Notes: generated by a model not told the origin, from the letters alone. 64,000 bases of DNA from JADZAI01 sp964390465 (GCA_964390465.1 CAYMIJ010000003.1:62001-126000); one strand, 5' to 3'; numbered from the stretch's first letter, positions 17,657-27,382 are shown. A program made the numbers and translations.

Positions 17657-20389
17657 TCAGTCTTCGCCTTCGGGTTCTGCCGCTACCCGTTCCACCGAAA
17701 CCACGCGCTCGCCGCCTTCTGTGCGGAACAGGATAACTCCGTTCGAGGCACGTCCCTGAAAGCTGATCTGCGCCATAGGCACACGGATGGTCTGGCCGCC
17801 ATCTGAAACCATCATCAGCTCATCGGTTTCCTGCACGGTCAGCACAGAAAGCACATCACCCACCCGATCAGGCCGCGAGATCGCCTTCACGCCCTGGCCG
17901 CCGCGCCCCTTGGGCGGGTAGGCAAAGGCGCTTGTGCGCTTTCCATAACCACGGTCGGTTACGGTCAACAGGAATTCCTCCTGATTGGCGAGATCTGCAA
18001 AGCGGGCAGGAGAGAGCGTGGTTTCCTCAACGGATTCATCGCCATCATCGGCTGCACTATCGTCCGTTTCCTCACCTTCGGCGCGGCGGGCCAGCGCCAC
18101 CTGTTTGAGATAAGCGCGCGCTTCGGCTGCACTTGCCTCGACATGCCGCATGATGCCAAGCGAGATGAGTTCATCACCTTCGGCCAGTTTCACGCCGCGC
18201 ACACCAACGGAGTTACGGCCCTGAAACACGCGCACCTCTGTGACCGGGAAACGGATCGCCTTGCCCCCGCGCGTAGACAGCAGCACGTCGTCATTTTCCG
18301 TGCAGATGGCAACACCAGCGATCAGGTCTCCATCTTCCAGTTTCATGGCGATCTTGCCATTGGCGCGCACGTCCACGAAGTCCGAAAGCTGGTTGCGCCG
18401 CACACTGCCTGATCGAGTTGCGAACATGATCTGCAATCTGTCCCATTGTGACTCATCTGGCAGCGCCATGATGGTCGTGACCTTTTCATCCTTCTGGATC
18501 GGCAGAAGGTTGATCAGCGCCTTGCCCTTGCCCTGAGGCGTTGACAGTGGCAGGCGCCAACACTTCAGCTTGTAGGCCATGCCGTTGGACGTGAAGAACA
18601 GGATTGGTGTGTGGGTGTTCGCAACGAACACCTGCGTGACCCAGTCTTCGTCTTTGGTGGTGATGCCGGTACGGCCTTTGCCGCCGCGCGACTGCACCCG
18701 GTAGGTCGCCAGCGGCACGCGCTTGATATAGCCCTCATGCGTCACTGTAACAGCCATGTCTTCGCGCTGAATGAGATCCTCATCCTCAACATCGGCATCC
18801 AGCTCGATGATCTCTGTGCGGCGCGGCGTTGCAAAACTGGCTTTCACGGTCAGCAGTTCCGCCCGCACTATGCCCATCAGCTTGCCGCGCGCGCGCAAGG
18901 TTTCGAGGTGATCCTCGATTTCGATTTTCAGCGCCTGAAGCTCGTCACCGATTTCATCACGCCCGAGGGCCGTCAGACGTTGCAGGCGCAGATCCAGAAT
19001 GGCGCGGGCCTGTTCATCTGAAAGCGTCAGCATGCCGTCATCGGTCATCACATGACGCGGATCGGCAACCAGCAGTACCAGCGGGGCCATGTCCTTTGCA
19101 GGCCAGGCGCGCGCGGTCAGTGCCTCGCGCGCGGCCGCAGGGTCGGGGGCGGTGCGGATGATGCGGATAAATTCGTCGATATTGGCGAGAGCAATGGCAA
19201 GGCCCACAAGCACATGGCCCCGGTCTCGGGCCTTGTTCAGACGGAACTTCACCCGGCGCGTTACAACCTGCTCGCGGAAGCGCAGGAACGCCGCCAGCAT
19301 GTCGCGCACATTCATCAACTCAGGCCGACCCGCATCAATCGCCAGCATGTTGACACCAAACGATGTCTGCAGCGGCGAGAAGCGGTAAAGCTGGTTCAGA
19401 ACGACATCGGCAATCGCGTCGCGCTTCAGCTCAATGACAACGCGAATACCCTCGCGGTCACTTTCATCGCGCAGGTCGGCGATTCCTTCGATGCGCTTTT
19501 CTTTCACCAGTTCGCTGATGCGCTCGATCATGGCCGACTTGTTCACCTGATAGGGAACTTCGGTAACAACGATGGCTTCGCGGTCTTTGCGGATTTCCTC
19601 AACGGTGCAGCGGCTGCGCATGATGATGGAGCCGCGTCCCTTGGCCATGGCGGCGCGGGTCGCCGCTTTGCCCATGATAAGACCGCCGGTCGGAAAGTCC
19701 GGGCCCTGTACGATATCGAGCACCTGTTCCATCTGGGCGTGCGGGTCTTCGATCAGCAGCAGACAGGCGTCTATCAGTTCGCCGAGGTTATGAGGCGGGA
19801 TATTGGTCGCCATACCGACGGCAATACCGCCCGCGCCATTGGCCAGCAGGTTGGGAATACGCGCGGGCAGAACCGAAGGTTCCTGACGTTCGCCATCATA
19901 GTTTGCCTGAAAATCGACTGTGTCCTCGTCGATATCGTCGAGCAGCAGCATGGCGGTTTTGGCCAGGCGGCTTTCGGTGTAACGCATCGCAGCGGGCGGA
20001 TCGTTGTCAATCGAGCCGAAATTACCCTGACCATCGATCAGGGGCAGGCGCATGGAAAAGTCCTGCGCCATACGCACCAATGCGTCATAGATCGCACCGT
20101 CGCCGTGCGGATGGTAACGGCCCATCACTTCACCCACCGTATTGGCGGATTTGCGATAGCGTTTGTCTGGCGTGTTGCCCGCCTCGTTCATGCCGAACAG
20201 GATGCGCCGATGCACGGGCTTTAGCCCATCGCGCACGTCCGGCAGCGCGCGGCTGACGATGACGCTCATCGCATAATCAAGATACGAGCGTTTCAGCTCG
20301 TCCTCGATGGCTATGGGGCGGATGTCACCGCCGCCAACCGGGCCCGCACCGTCTTCAGGCGCGCCGTCTTTGATGTCGTCGTCGTTCAC
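17657..20389 (-). CDS. gyrA: DNA gyrase subunit A
   Basis: Type IIA topoisomerase subunit that cuts and rejoins DNA during negative supercoiling. 910 residues. The winged-helix breakage-reunion domain has catalytic Tyr137 in AAMRYTE. The C-terminal beta-pinwheel carries the GyrA box as SRGGKGR and contains an acidic insertion (around EGEETDDSAADDGDESVEE) typical of alphaproteobacterial GyrA. In the quinolone-resistance region (HPHGDGAIYDAL) the residue at E. coli Ser83 is Gly98, while the Asp87 equivalent is kept. The gene ends 4 bases from the convergent acetate kinase stop. Confidence 0.98.
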   Translation of the reverse strand: MNDDDIKDGAPEDGAGPVGGGDIRPIAIEDELKRSYLDYAMSVIVSRALPDVRDGLKPVHRRILFGMNEAGNTPDKRYRKSANTVGEVMGRYHPHGDGAIYDALVRMAQDFSMRLPLIDGQGNFGSIDNDPPAAMRYTESRLAKTAMLLLDDIDEDTVDFQANYDGERQEPSVLPARIPNLLANGAGGIAVGMATNIPPHNLGELIDACLLLIEDPHAQMEQVLDIVQGPDFPTGGLIMGKAATRAAMAKGRGSIIMRSRCTVEEIRKDREAIVVTEVPYQVNKSAMIERISELVKEKRIEGIADLRDESDREGIRVVIELKRDAIADVVLNQLYRFSPLQTSFGVNMLAIDAGRPELMNVRDMLAAFLRFREQVVTRRVKFRLNKARDRGHVLVGLAIALANIDEFIRIIRTAPDPAAAREALTARAWPAKDMAPLVLLVADPRHVMTDDGMLTLSDEQARAILDLRLQRLTALGRDEIGDELQALKIEIEDHLETLRARGKLMGIVRAELLTVKASFATPRRTEIIELDADVEDEDLIQREDMAVTVTHEGYIKRVPLATYRVQSRGGKGRTGITTKDEDWVTQVFVANTHTPILFFTSNGMAYKLKCWRLPLSTPQGKGKALINLLPIQKDEKVTTIMALPDESQWDRLQIMFATRSGSVRRNQLSDFVDVRANGKIAMKLEDGDLIAGVAICTENDDVLLSTRGGKAIRFPVTEVRVFQGRNSVGVRGVKLAEGDELISLGIMRHVEASAAEARAYLKQVALARRAEGEETDDSAADDGDESVEETTLSPARFADLANQEEFLLTVTDRGYGKRTSAFAYPPKGRGGQGVKAISRPDRVGDVLSVLTVQETDELMMVSDGGQTIRVPMAQISFQGRASNGVILFRTEGGERVVSVERVAAEPEGED

Positions 20390-20460
20390 GCGGGCGCCTG
20401 TCTGTTCAAGGGCAAAGGCGCGGTTTTGAACTCTTCATAACCGGCCTGAATCGAAAGCAT

Positions 20461-20490
20461 TTTATACCCCGGCGCAGGGGGCTGAGACAA
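20461..20490 (-). promoter_or_regulatory. Probable gyrA promoter
   Basis: Reading the minus strand, TTGTCT (20490-20485) and TATAAA (20466-20461) are separated by 18 bases and lie about 70 bases upstream of the gyrA ATG. This is a reasonable sigma-70-type promoter. Assigned by inspection only. Confidence 0.5.
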
Positions 20491-20551
20491 ACCAAGAATG
20501 CGCTGAAAGATGCCACTTGCTCTGGGCCAATGGAGGTTTCACATTCGACAC

Positions 20552-20776
20552 ATGGCACGGGCACTGATCCTCACCACATGCTTTATGATGGCCGCCTGCG
20601 GTTCGGGCGGCGATTTTCCCCGTTTGGCGGACGTTAAAAAACCGGCGTCCGTCCAGAAACCACTGACCGCCTCATCTTTTATGGCTGAGATCGAGGCGGC
20701 GGGGGCGGTTGCCCGTGCGGTTGGCCGTCAGGTGCAGGCAGGTGTGTTGACGCCAGGGGTAAGCAGCTCCAAGTAA
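20552..20776 (+). CDS. Small lipoprotein
   Basis: About 74 residues, starting MARALILTTCFMMAACGSGGDF. The hydrophobic segment ends in a good lipobox (MAAC), so Cys16 should be lipidated and the mature ~59-residue chain anchored in a membrane. The rest is Ala-rich and probably helical, with no recognised domain. Small lipoproteins of this kind are common just before the aminotransferase-hom cluster of alphaproteobacteria; the function is not known to me. A longer reading from 20510 would bury the signal sequence. Confidence 0.65.
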   Translation: MARALILTTCFMMAACGSGGDFPRLADVKKPASVQKPLTASSFMAEIEAAGAVARAVGRQVQAGVLTPGVSSSK

Positions 20777-20845
20777 CTTCGCTTTAGTCAGGCAGTTTCA
20801 TCCTGTAGGGTGCGCCGCTTCGCCACTCTCACTTCATCCTGTGCC

Positions 20846-22081
20846 ATGCCCTCGACAGATTTCTACAAGATCAAGCGCCTGCCGCCTTATGTTTTTGAAC
20901 AGGTCAACCGCCTGAAGGCGAAGGCCCGCGCCGCCGGTGCTGACATCATCGATTTCGGCATGGGCAATCCTGACATGCCGACACCCAAGCACATCGTCGA
21001 TAAGCTGGTGGAAGTGGCGCGTGATCCGAAGTCGAGCCGCTATTCGGCCAGCAAGGGCATTATCGGCCTGCGCCGGGCCATGGCGAACTATTACGAGCGC
21101 CGGTTTGGCGTGACACTGAACCCTGACACCGAAGTCATCGCGGCGCTCGGATCGAAGGAAGGTTTTGCCAATCTGGCGCAGGCGATCACAGCGCCGGGCG
21201 ATGTCGTACTGGTGCCCAATCCGGCCTATCCCATCCATGCCTATGGCTTCGTCATGTCGGGTGCCGTGGTGCGCCACGTGCCGGCCGAAACGCCTGAGAT
21301 GTTTCTGGAGCGGCTCTACACGGCGGCCAAACACTCGGTCCCGGCACCAGTCGCGGTGGTGGTCAGCTATCCGTCCAACCCGACGGCACAGGTCGTGGAT
21401 CTTGCATTCTATAAAGAGATCGTCGCCTTTGCCCGCCGCTTCGATATGTGGATCCTCTCGGATCTGGCTTATTCTGAGCTGTATTTTGACGGCAACCCGC
21501 CGCCGTCCATGCTCCAGATCGAAGGCGCAAAAGACATCACCATCGAGTTCCAGTCTTTGTCGAAAACCTATGCGATGCCGGGCTGGCGCATGGGCTTTGC
21601 GGCGGGCAATGAAAAACTTGTGGGCGCGCTTGCCCGCGTGAAGTCCTATCTCGACTATGGCGCGTTCACGCCCATTCAGGCGGCGGCGGCGGCGGCGCTG
21701 AACGGCCCACAGGATTGCGTTGATGAGATCCGCAACACCTATCGGGCTCGGCGCGATGTGCTGGTGGAATCCTTCAAGCGGGCGGGCTGGGATATCCCGG
21801 TCCCCCCCGCCACCATGTTCGCATGGGCGCCCATCCCGGAACAGTTCAAGGGTGTGTCATCGGTCGAGTTCGCCAACATGATGATTGAGCATGCCTCGGT
21901 GGCGGTTGCCCCCGGCCTTGGCTTCGGTGAGTATGGTGACACCCATGTGCGTTTCGGTCTGGTTGAGAATGAACACCGCATCCGCCAGGCGGCGCGTAGT
22001 GTGAAGACGTTCCTCTCACGCGCATCGGAGCTTCTTGGCAATGGGCCAGCGCCTGAGTTCCCGAAGGCCGCGTCACAATGA
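20846..22081 (+). CDS. Class I/II pyridoxal-phosphate aminotransferase (AlaC/DapL-like)
   Basis: About 411 residues. Fold-type I aminotransferase with the PLP lysine in QSLSKTYAMPGWRMGF, the substrate-binding IDFGMGNPDMPTP block near the start, and VVSYPSNPTAQV. It is most like the alanine-glutamate transaminase AlaC, often annotated as LL-diaminopimelate aminotransferase. The stop overlaps the ATG of homoserine dehydrogenase by 4 bases, an arrangement conserved in alphaproteobacteria that suggests a role in amino-acid biosynthesis. The start at 20846 begins the conserved MPSTDFYKIKRLPPYVFEQV. Confidence 0.9.
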   Translation: MPSTDFYKIKRLPPYVFEQVNRLKAKARAAGADIIDFGMGNPDMPTPKHIVDKLVEVARDPKSSRYSASKGIIGLRRAMANYYERRFGVTLNPDTEVIAALGSKEGFANLAQAITAPGDVVLVPNPAYPIHAYGFVMSGAVVRHVPAETPEMFLERLYTAAKHSVPAPVAVVVSYPSNPTAQVVDLAFYKEIVAFARRFDMWILSDLAYSELYFDGNPPPSMLQIEGAKDITIEFQSLSKTYAMPGWRMGFAAGNEKLVGALARVKSYLDYGAFTPIQAAAAAALNGPQDCVDEIRNTYRARRDVLVESFKRAGWDIPVPPATMFAWAPIPEQFKGVSSVEFANMMIEHASVAVAPGLGFGEYGDTHVRFGLVENEHRIRQAARSVKTFLSRASELLGNGPAPEFPKAASQ

Positions 22082-23367
22082 GCGATGCATTGCGGATCGG
22101 CATTGCGGGCCTTGGCACCGTCGGCACAGGCGTGGTGCAACTGCTCAGTGAGAACGATGATCTGATCGCTCGACGCTGCGGGCGGCGCATCGAAATCACC
22201 GGCGTTTCGGCTCGCAACAGGGGCAAACAGCGCAGTATTTGGCCGGGCAGGGCGGAATGGTTCGACGATCCGGTGGCATTGGCACAGTCCGGCACCATTG
22301 ATGTCTTTGTTGAGCTGATTGGCGGCGAGGGCACGGCAGCAGCGGCGGTGAAAGCCGCTCTGCAATCAGCCAAGCATGTCGTCACGGCTAATAAGGCGTT
22401 GATCGCCGCTGAGGGCACTGCTCTGGCTACGGCCGCTGAGAAATGGGGGCTGGCCCTCAACTTTGAGGCAGCGGCAGCGGGCGGCATCCCTATCGTGAAG
22501 GCCCTGCGCGAAGGGCTTGCAGGCAATCGCATCAGCCGTGTGGCAGGTATCCTGAATGGCACCTGCAATTATATTCTCAGCCAGATGGAAGAAACCGGGC
22601 GCGCGTTTGGCGATGTCCTGAAAGAGGCGCAGGAACTCGGATACGCCGAAGCTGACCCGACTCTGGATGTCGGCGGCGGTGATACCGCACATAAACTCGC
22701 TATTTTGGCCAGCCTTGCCTTCGGTACCGAGCCCGACATGGCAGGCGTTTATACGCAGGGTATCGAACGCATCTCCCCAATCGACATTTCCTTCGCGCGT
22801 GAGTTCGGCCACCGCATCAAACTGTTGGGTATCGCCTCATTGACTGAACGTGGCCTTGAGGCGCGTGTGCATCCTGCAATGATCCCGCTTGGCTCATCGC
22901 TGGCCGATGTGATGGGCGTCCTGAACGGTGTCGTGACAGAATCAAGTGCCGCCGGGCTTTCGGTGTTTGAAGGTCGAGGGGCTGGCGGCGGCCCGACAGC
23001 ATCGGCTGTGGTCTCCGACATCATCGACATCGCGCGGGGCTTGCGTGTTCCAGCTTTTGGTGTGCCGGTGGCCGCACTGGCGCGCGCGCCGCGGGCACCG
23101 CTGGGTGAGCGTAGGGGCACTTTCTATCTGCGCTTTGATGTGCTCGATAAACCAGGCGTGCTGGCGACGATTGCCGGTAGTCTGGCGGATCAGCATGTGT
23201 CCATCGAAAGCATGATCCAGCGTGGCCGTGCGCCGGACGAAAAAGTCGCCATCGTTATCATCACGCACGAGGCGCGGGAGTCCTCGGTAATTGCCGCAAT
23301 CAAGGCGGTAGAAGCCGCCGGGGCAGTGGTTGAACTACCCTGCATGATTCGCATGGAAAGGCTTTGA
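22078..23367 (+). CDS. hom: Homoserine dehydrogenase
   Basis: Reduces aspartate semialdehyde to homoserine, the branch point to threonine and methionine. 429 residues: a Rossmann domain beginning GIAGLGTVGTGVVQL, a catalytic domain with GTCNYILSQMEETG and the substrate-contacting EAQELGYAEADPTLDVGG, and a C-terminal ACT domain (about 345-420, GVLATIAGSLADQHVSIES) that usually confers feedback inhibition by threonine. Monofunctional: there is no aspartokinase domain. It overlaps the aminotransferase by 4 bases and precedes glpX. Confidence 0.96.
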   Translation: MSDALRIGIAGLGTVGTGVVQLLSENDDLIARRCGRRIEITGVSARNRGKQRSIWPGRAEWFDDPVALAQSGTIDVFVELIGGEGTAAAAVKAALQSAKHVVTANKALIAAEGTALATAAEKWGLALNFEAAAAGGIPIVKALREGLAGNRISRVAGILNGTCNYILSQMEETGRAFGDVLKEAQELGYAEADPTLDVGGGDTAHKLAILASLAFGTEPDMAGVYTQGIERISPIDISFAREFGHRIKLLGIASLTERGLEARVHPAMIPLGSSLADVMGVLNGVVTESSAAGLSVFEGRGAGGGPTASAVVSDIIDIARGLRVPAFGVPVAALARAPRAPLGERRGTFYLRFDVLDKPGVLATIAGSLADQHVSIESMIQRGRAPDEKVAIVIITHEARESSVIAAIKAVEAAGAVVELPCMIRMERL

Positions 23368-23449
23368 CGGGCGGGGCAACCGGGCGCTAGATCGCGCGCA
23401 AATCATGAATTGCGGGCGCTATGGGGCCCGCAGAATATTTGGGGATGGA

Positions 23450-24412
23450 ATGAGCGACGCAGCTCTGTTGAACCGTACATTGGCGATCGAGGTCGCGCGC
23501 GTAACTGAGGCCGCTGCTCTGGCCGCCTACAGGCTGGCCGGACGTGGCGATGAAAAGGCCGCCGACCAGGCCGCTGTTGACGCCATGCGCCGTGCTTTCG
23601 ACAAGCTGGAGATCGACGGCACCGTCGTCATCGGTGAAGGCGAGCGCGACGAAGCACCGATGCTGTTCATCGGCGAAAAGGTTGGCACTGGGCGCGGACC
23701 CAAAGTGGACATCGCCCTCGACCCGCTGGAAGGCACCACGCTGACCGCCAAGTCGATGCCCGGCGCCATGGCGGTGGTCGCGCTGGCGGTGGGCGGGACC
23801 ATGCTGCATGCGCCCGACACCTATATGGACAAGATCGCCATTGGCCCCGGCTATCCCGATGGTGTGGTCGATCTCGATGCTGACCCGGCCGACAACATCG
23901 CCGCTCTCGCCAAAGCCAAGGGCGTGTCGATGGAGCGCATCACGGCCTGCATCCTTGACCGCCCTCGCCATGAGAAGATCATTTCCTCAGTGCGTAAAAC
24001 GGGCGCTGCCGTGCGCCTCATTACTGATGGCGATGTAGCAGGCGTCATCGACACAGCCGAAGCGCATACTGGCATCGACATCTATATCGGCCAGGGCGGC
24101 GCGCCCGAAGGTGTGCTGGCCGCGGCGGCGCTGCGCTGCATCGGAGGGCAGATTCAGGGCCGCCTTGTTTTCAAGACTGATGATGAGCGTCGTCGTGCCG
24201 AACGCATCGGCATCACCAACCTGACCCGCAAATACACGACCACTGAACTCGCCTCGGGTGATGTGATTTTCGCCGCAACGGGCGTCACCACGGGCTCGAT
24301 GCTGACCGGTGTGCTCGACACCAACCGTCACCTCACAACAGAAACTGTCGTGATGCGCTCAGCCACAGGCACCGTGCGCTGGATCAAGACGCGCCATCCC
24401 CGCGTGGGATGA
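23450..24412 (+). CDS. glpX: Fructose-1,6-bisphosphatase class II
   Basis: Gluconeogenic phosphatase, in many alphaproteobacteria the only FBPase (some also hydrolyse sedoheptulose bisphosphate). About 320 residues. Recognised by RAFDKLEIDGTVVIGEGERD, the metal-binding DPLEGTT followed by MPGAMAVVALA, and VIFAATGVTTGSML. The ATG at 23450 follows GGGATGGA; the upstream in-frame ATG at 23405 would add residues not seen in the family. It overlaps recJ by 4 bases (ATGA). Confidence 0.95.
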   Translation: MSDAALLNRTLAIEVARVTEAAALAAYRLAGRGDEKAADQAAVDAMRRAFDKLEIDGTVVIGEGERDEAPMLFIGEKVGTGRGPKVDIALDPLEGTTLTAKSMPGAMAVVALAVGGTMLHAPDTYMDKIAIGPGYPDGVVDLDADPADNIAALAKAKGVSMERITACILDRPRHEKIISSVRKTGAAVRLITDGDVAGVIDTAEAHTGIDIYIGQGGAPEGVLAAAALRCIGGQIQGRLVFKTDDERRRAERIGITNLTRKYTTTELASGDVIFAATGVTTGSMLTGVLDTNRHLTTETVVMRSATGTVRWIKTRHPRVG

Positions 24413-26178
24413 GCACCGCGCCGCTCTGTCTGGGCGTGACGCAGTCCGCCCTTGGGCGGACATGGCGTTTTCGTCTGGCAGACGAAAGTGCAGCGCGCGC
24501 TTTAATGCAGCGCCATGGTCTACCGGATGCGCTCGCGCGTATCATGGCCGGACGCGGAGTGGATGAAGAAAACGCGCACCGCTATTTTGAAACGTCGCTG
24601 AAGGCGTGGCTGCCAGACCCATCCACGATCCTCCATCTCGACAAGGCAGCAGAACGTATCACGGATGCCATCACCACCGGCGAATCTGCCGCAGTATTTG
24701 GTGACTATGATGTCGATGGAGGCACATCAGCAGCAATGATGCTGCGCTATTTCCGGGCATTGGACCGTCCACTCACGCTCTATATTCCTGACCGGATGAG
24801 CGAAGGCTATGGCCCCAATCCAGACGCCATGCGCAAACTGGCTGCTGGCGGAGCAACACTTGTCATTACAGTAGATTGTGGCGCACAGGCTTTCGCCGCG
24901 CTGGAAGCGGCTAAGTCCGCTGGTCTCGATGTTGTCGTATCAGATCATCATCTGATGACTGCCGGGTCGCCACCGGCTTTTGCAATCGTCAACCCCAATC
25001 AGCCGGGCGATACTTCTGGACTTGGTCATTTATGCGCGGCGGGCGTCACTTTCATGCTGCTGATTGGAGTGAACCGTGCGCTGCGCCAGCGCGGCTGGTT
25101 CGCAGCTAACGCCATCGCGGAACCTGATCTGCGTCATCTACTCGATCTTGTCGCTATGGCGACTGTCTGTGACGTCGTGCCGTTGACCGGGCTCAACCGA
25201 GTCTTCGTCATGAACGGGCTGCGTATGCTGGAGGAAGGCCGCAATGCGGGCCTGAGTGCACTGATCGCTATTGCAGGGCTGAAGGCGCCATTGCGCGCCA
25301 GTCATTTTGGCTTTGCGCTCGGACCGCGTGTCAATGCTGGCGGACGGGTAGGGCAGTCTGATCTTGGTGCCATCATGCTGGCGAGCGATGACGCTGGCGA
25401 AACCCGCGCGGCTGCTGAACAGCTCGACATCTTCAACCGCGAACGTCAGGCAATCGAAGCCTCCGTGCTGGAAGCGGCCAATGCGCATCTCACGGCCAAT
25501 CCGCCGGGGGCGGGGTTGGCGGCCGCCTGGGGTGAAGGTTGGCATGCCGGTGTCGTTGGCATCGTGGCAGGCCGCATCAAGGATCGCTTCAATCTGCCCA
25601 GCGCCGTGTTCGCGCTGGAGGGCGACATCGCCCGCGCCTCACTACGCTCAGTCAGCGGCGTTGACCTTGGCAGCGCAGTGGCGGCCGCAAAGGCCGAGGG
25701 TCTGCTGCTCACAGGCGGCGGCCATGCGATGGCAGCCGCGCTGACCGCGGAGCGCGCCAAAGTGCCTGACGTCATTTCCTTTCTGGATGACCGGCTCAGG
25801 GACGAGGTGGCCAGCCGCTCGGGGCGGAACGATATCAGGATTGATGCACTGGTCGCCCCAGCCGGGATGACAGCTGATTTCTTCGACGCCGTTGAACGCG
25901 CCGGGCCCTTCGGTGCTGGTAACCCGGAGCCTGCGTTTGTGGTGCCCGATGCCCGGATCGTGGAGGCCCGCATTGTGGGGCAGAATCATGTGTCTGTGGT
26001 GGCGATGTGCGGCAAGGATCGGCTTAAAGCCATTGCCTTTCGGGCGGCGGAAACGGCGCTGGGTGCGGCGCTCATGAAGTCAGGCACAACCGCACATTTG
26101 GCCGGAAAACTGCTCCTGAATGAATGGAACGGACAGCGCCGGGTTGAGCTTTCCATCGAAGATGCGGCTGCCCTCTGA
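24409..26178 (+). CDS. recJ: Single-stranded-DNA-specific exonuclease RecJ
   Basis: 5'-3' ssDNA exonuclease acting in recombination (RecF pathway), mismatch repair and base excision repair. 589 residues. The DHH phosphoesterase motifs are in AVFGDYDVDGGTSAAMML, VITVDCG and VVSDHHLMT. The DHHA1 motif is LLTGGGHAMAAALT, followed by the C-terminal OB domain (about 460-585). It ends the aminotransferase-hom-glpX-recJ operon and lies just upstream of tRNA-Glu. Confidence 0.96.
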   Translation: MSTAPLCLGVTQSALGRTWRFRLADESAARALMQRHGLPDALARIMAGRGVDEENAHRYFETSLKAWLPDPSTILHLDKAAERITDAITTGESAAVFGDYDVDGGTSAAMMLRYFRALDRPLTLYIPDRMSEGYGPNPDAMRKLAAGGATLVITVDCGAQAFAALEAAKSAGLDVVVSDHHLMTAGSPPAFAIVNPNQPGDTSGLGHLCAAGVTFMLLIGVNRALRQRGWFAANAIAEPDLRHLLDLVAMATVCDVVPLTGLNRVFVMNGLRMLEEGRNAGLSALIAIAGLKAPLRASHFGFALGPRVNAGGRVGQSDLGAIMLASDDAGETRAAAEQLDIFNRERQAIEASVLEAANAHLTANPPGAGLAAAWGEGWHAGVVGIVAGRIKDRFNLPSAVFALEGDIARASLRSVSGVDLGSAVAAAKAEGLLLTGGGHAMAAALTAERAKVPDVISFLDDRLRDEVASRSGRNDIRIDALVAPAGMTADFFDAVERAGPFGAGNPEPAFVVPDARIVEARIVGQNHVSVVAMCGKDRLKAIAFRAAETALGAALMKSGTTAHLAGKLLLNEWNGQRRVELSIEDAAAL

Positions 26179-26226
26179 GGCTCTTGCCAAGCATGGCTGG
26201 GGCCTATATGACCCGCCCCTCTCTGA

Positions 26227-26301
26227 GCGCCCTTCGTCTATCGGTTAGGACAGCAGCCTTTCACGTTGCAGAGGCGGGTTCGATTCCCGCAGGGCGCGCC
26301 A
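26227..26301 (+). tRNA. tRNA-Glu (anticodon TTC)
   Basis: 75 bases with encoded CCA. The 7-bp acceptor stem pairs GCGCCCT (26227-26233) with AGGGCGC (26291-26297), followed by G and CCA. The anticodon stem GCAGC/GTTGC (one G-T pair) encloses CTTTCAC, anticodon TTC at 26260-26262. The T-arm GCGGG/CCCGC with TTCGATT is standard. A possible promoter (TTGCCA 26184, TATATG 26205, 15-base spacing) lies just upstream. Confidence 0.96.
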
Positions 26302-26462
26302 CACATTTCACAGACATCGAAACTATGATCAGGCCCTTCGAACGAGTTGGGGCCTGTCATGCCATTTCAATGGAAGATCGCTGTCTAGTCCATTGATCTT
26401 CCCCCATTATTGCAATCTAATGGACGCATTGAACGAGTCCGCATGTCCATCAGGGAGGGACC

Positions 26463-26768
26463 ATGGGGAAAACACTCACCCGACAGGATCTCAGTGAAGC
26501 GGTCTATCAGGAGCTTGGCCTGTCACGGAACGAGTCTGCCGGGTTGGTAGAGCGTGTGCTGGACGAGGTCGTCAACGCACTCCTCAAGGACGAGCAGGTG
26601 AAACTCTCGTCTTTCGGTACATTCATCGTGCGCGCCAAAGGCGGCAGGGTTGGGCGCAATCCCAAGACTGGGGAAGAGGTGCCCATTGAACCTCGAAAGG
26701 TGCTCTTGTTCCGGCCCTCACATGTTCTGAAAGCCGCGATCAACGCCGGTCACACGAAGTCCGGTTAA
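26463..26768 (+). CDS. ihfA: Integration host factor subunit alpha
   Basis: DNA-bending nucleoid protein that works as a heterodimer with IhfB in replication, recombination and sigma-54-type promoters. 101 residues, the full HU/IHF fold. The family signature is FGTFIVRAKGGRVGRNPKTG, and the minor-groove Pro lies in the GRNPKTGEEVPI arm. The start ATG follows GGGAGGG, a strong ribosome-binding site. It is followed after 11 bases by a MerR regulator, a conserved alphaproteobacterial pair. Confidence 0.95.
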   Translation: MGKTLTRQDLSEAVYQELGLSRNESAGLVERVLDEVVNALLKDEQVKLSSFGTFIVRAKGGRVGRNPKTGEEVPIEPRKVLLFRPSHVLKAAINAGHTKSG

Positions 26769-26779
26769 TCGAACAGCGC

Positions 26780-27382
26780 ATGGGCAATTCCGAGGAAGGT
26801 GTAGATATTCCCGGCGGGTCTGACCCTATGGCCGGACATAAATCGCCCGACGCCTTCCGCACAATCAGCGAGGTGTCAGATGATCTGGACGTGCCACAAC
26901 ATGTCCTACGCTTCTGGGAAGGCAAGTTTACGCAGATCAAGCCGCTGAAGCGCGGTGGCGGTCGCCGTTACTACCGCCCTGATGATGTCGAGCTGCTGCG
27001 TGGTATCCAGCACCTGCTTTACAGTGATGGTTTCACCATCAAGGGCGTGCAGAAGCTGCTGCGCGAGCATGGCGTTAAGTTTGTCACCAATGCAGGACGC
27101 CGCACATCACAGGGGCGGGGCAAGGCTCCACCACCCGTGATAGGATCCCCGGCAGTTGAAAGCGCGGCACGGAGTGAAGCCGTGATGACGGCACCAAAGT
27201 CTGTGCCGCAGCGCATCGAGCCAGTCTTCACGGAGCCACATCGGGTCAGCGCTGCACGACCTCAAGAACCGCCGGGTGCTGACCGCATCGCGCGCGCCGC
27301 CCGGATGCTGGCAAAGCTGAAAGCCTTGCGCCGCGACTTTGACGAGAAGCGCAAGGCTGCGCGAAACCAGGGTCAGGGCTGA
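26780..27382 (+). CDS. MerR family transcriptional regulator
   Basis: 200 residues. The winged-helix domain (about 25-95) contains AFRTISEVSDDLDVPQHVLR, FWEGKFTQIKP and the RRYYRPDDVELL wing of the MerR family, then a short dimerisation helix. The C-terminal half lacks effector-binding Cys residues, is Pro/Arg/Ala-rich and ends in a basic helix. The same ihfA-MerR pair is widespread in alphaproteobacteria, but I know no established ligand or regulon. An alternative start at the second Met (MAGHKSPD, 26828) is possible. Confidence 0.88.
   Translation: MGNSEEGVDIPGGSDPMAGHKSPDAFRTISEVSDDLDVPQHVLRFWEGKFTQIKPLKRGGGRRYYRPDDVELLRGIQHLLYSDGFTIKGVQKLLREHGVKFVTNAGRRTSQGRGKAPPPVIGSPAVESAARSEAVMTAPKSVPQRIEPVFTEPHRVSAARPQEPPGADRIARAARMLAKLKALRRDFDEKRKAARNQGQG

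Noticed and set aside
19052..20224. Plus-strand open frame of 390 codons within gyrA
   Set aside because: It lies entirely antisense to the well-conserved gyrA coding sequence, has no ribosome-binding site and its product shows no family features. It is a by-product of GC-rich codon usage.
26330..26360. Hairpin AGGCCC/GGGCCT after tRNA-Glu as a terminator
   Set aside because: The loop is long and no T-run follows, so it does not meet the usual terminator criteria.
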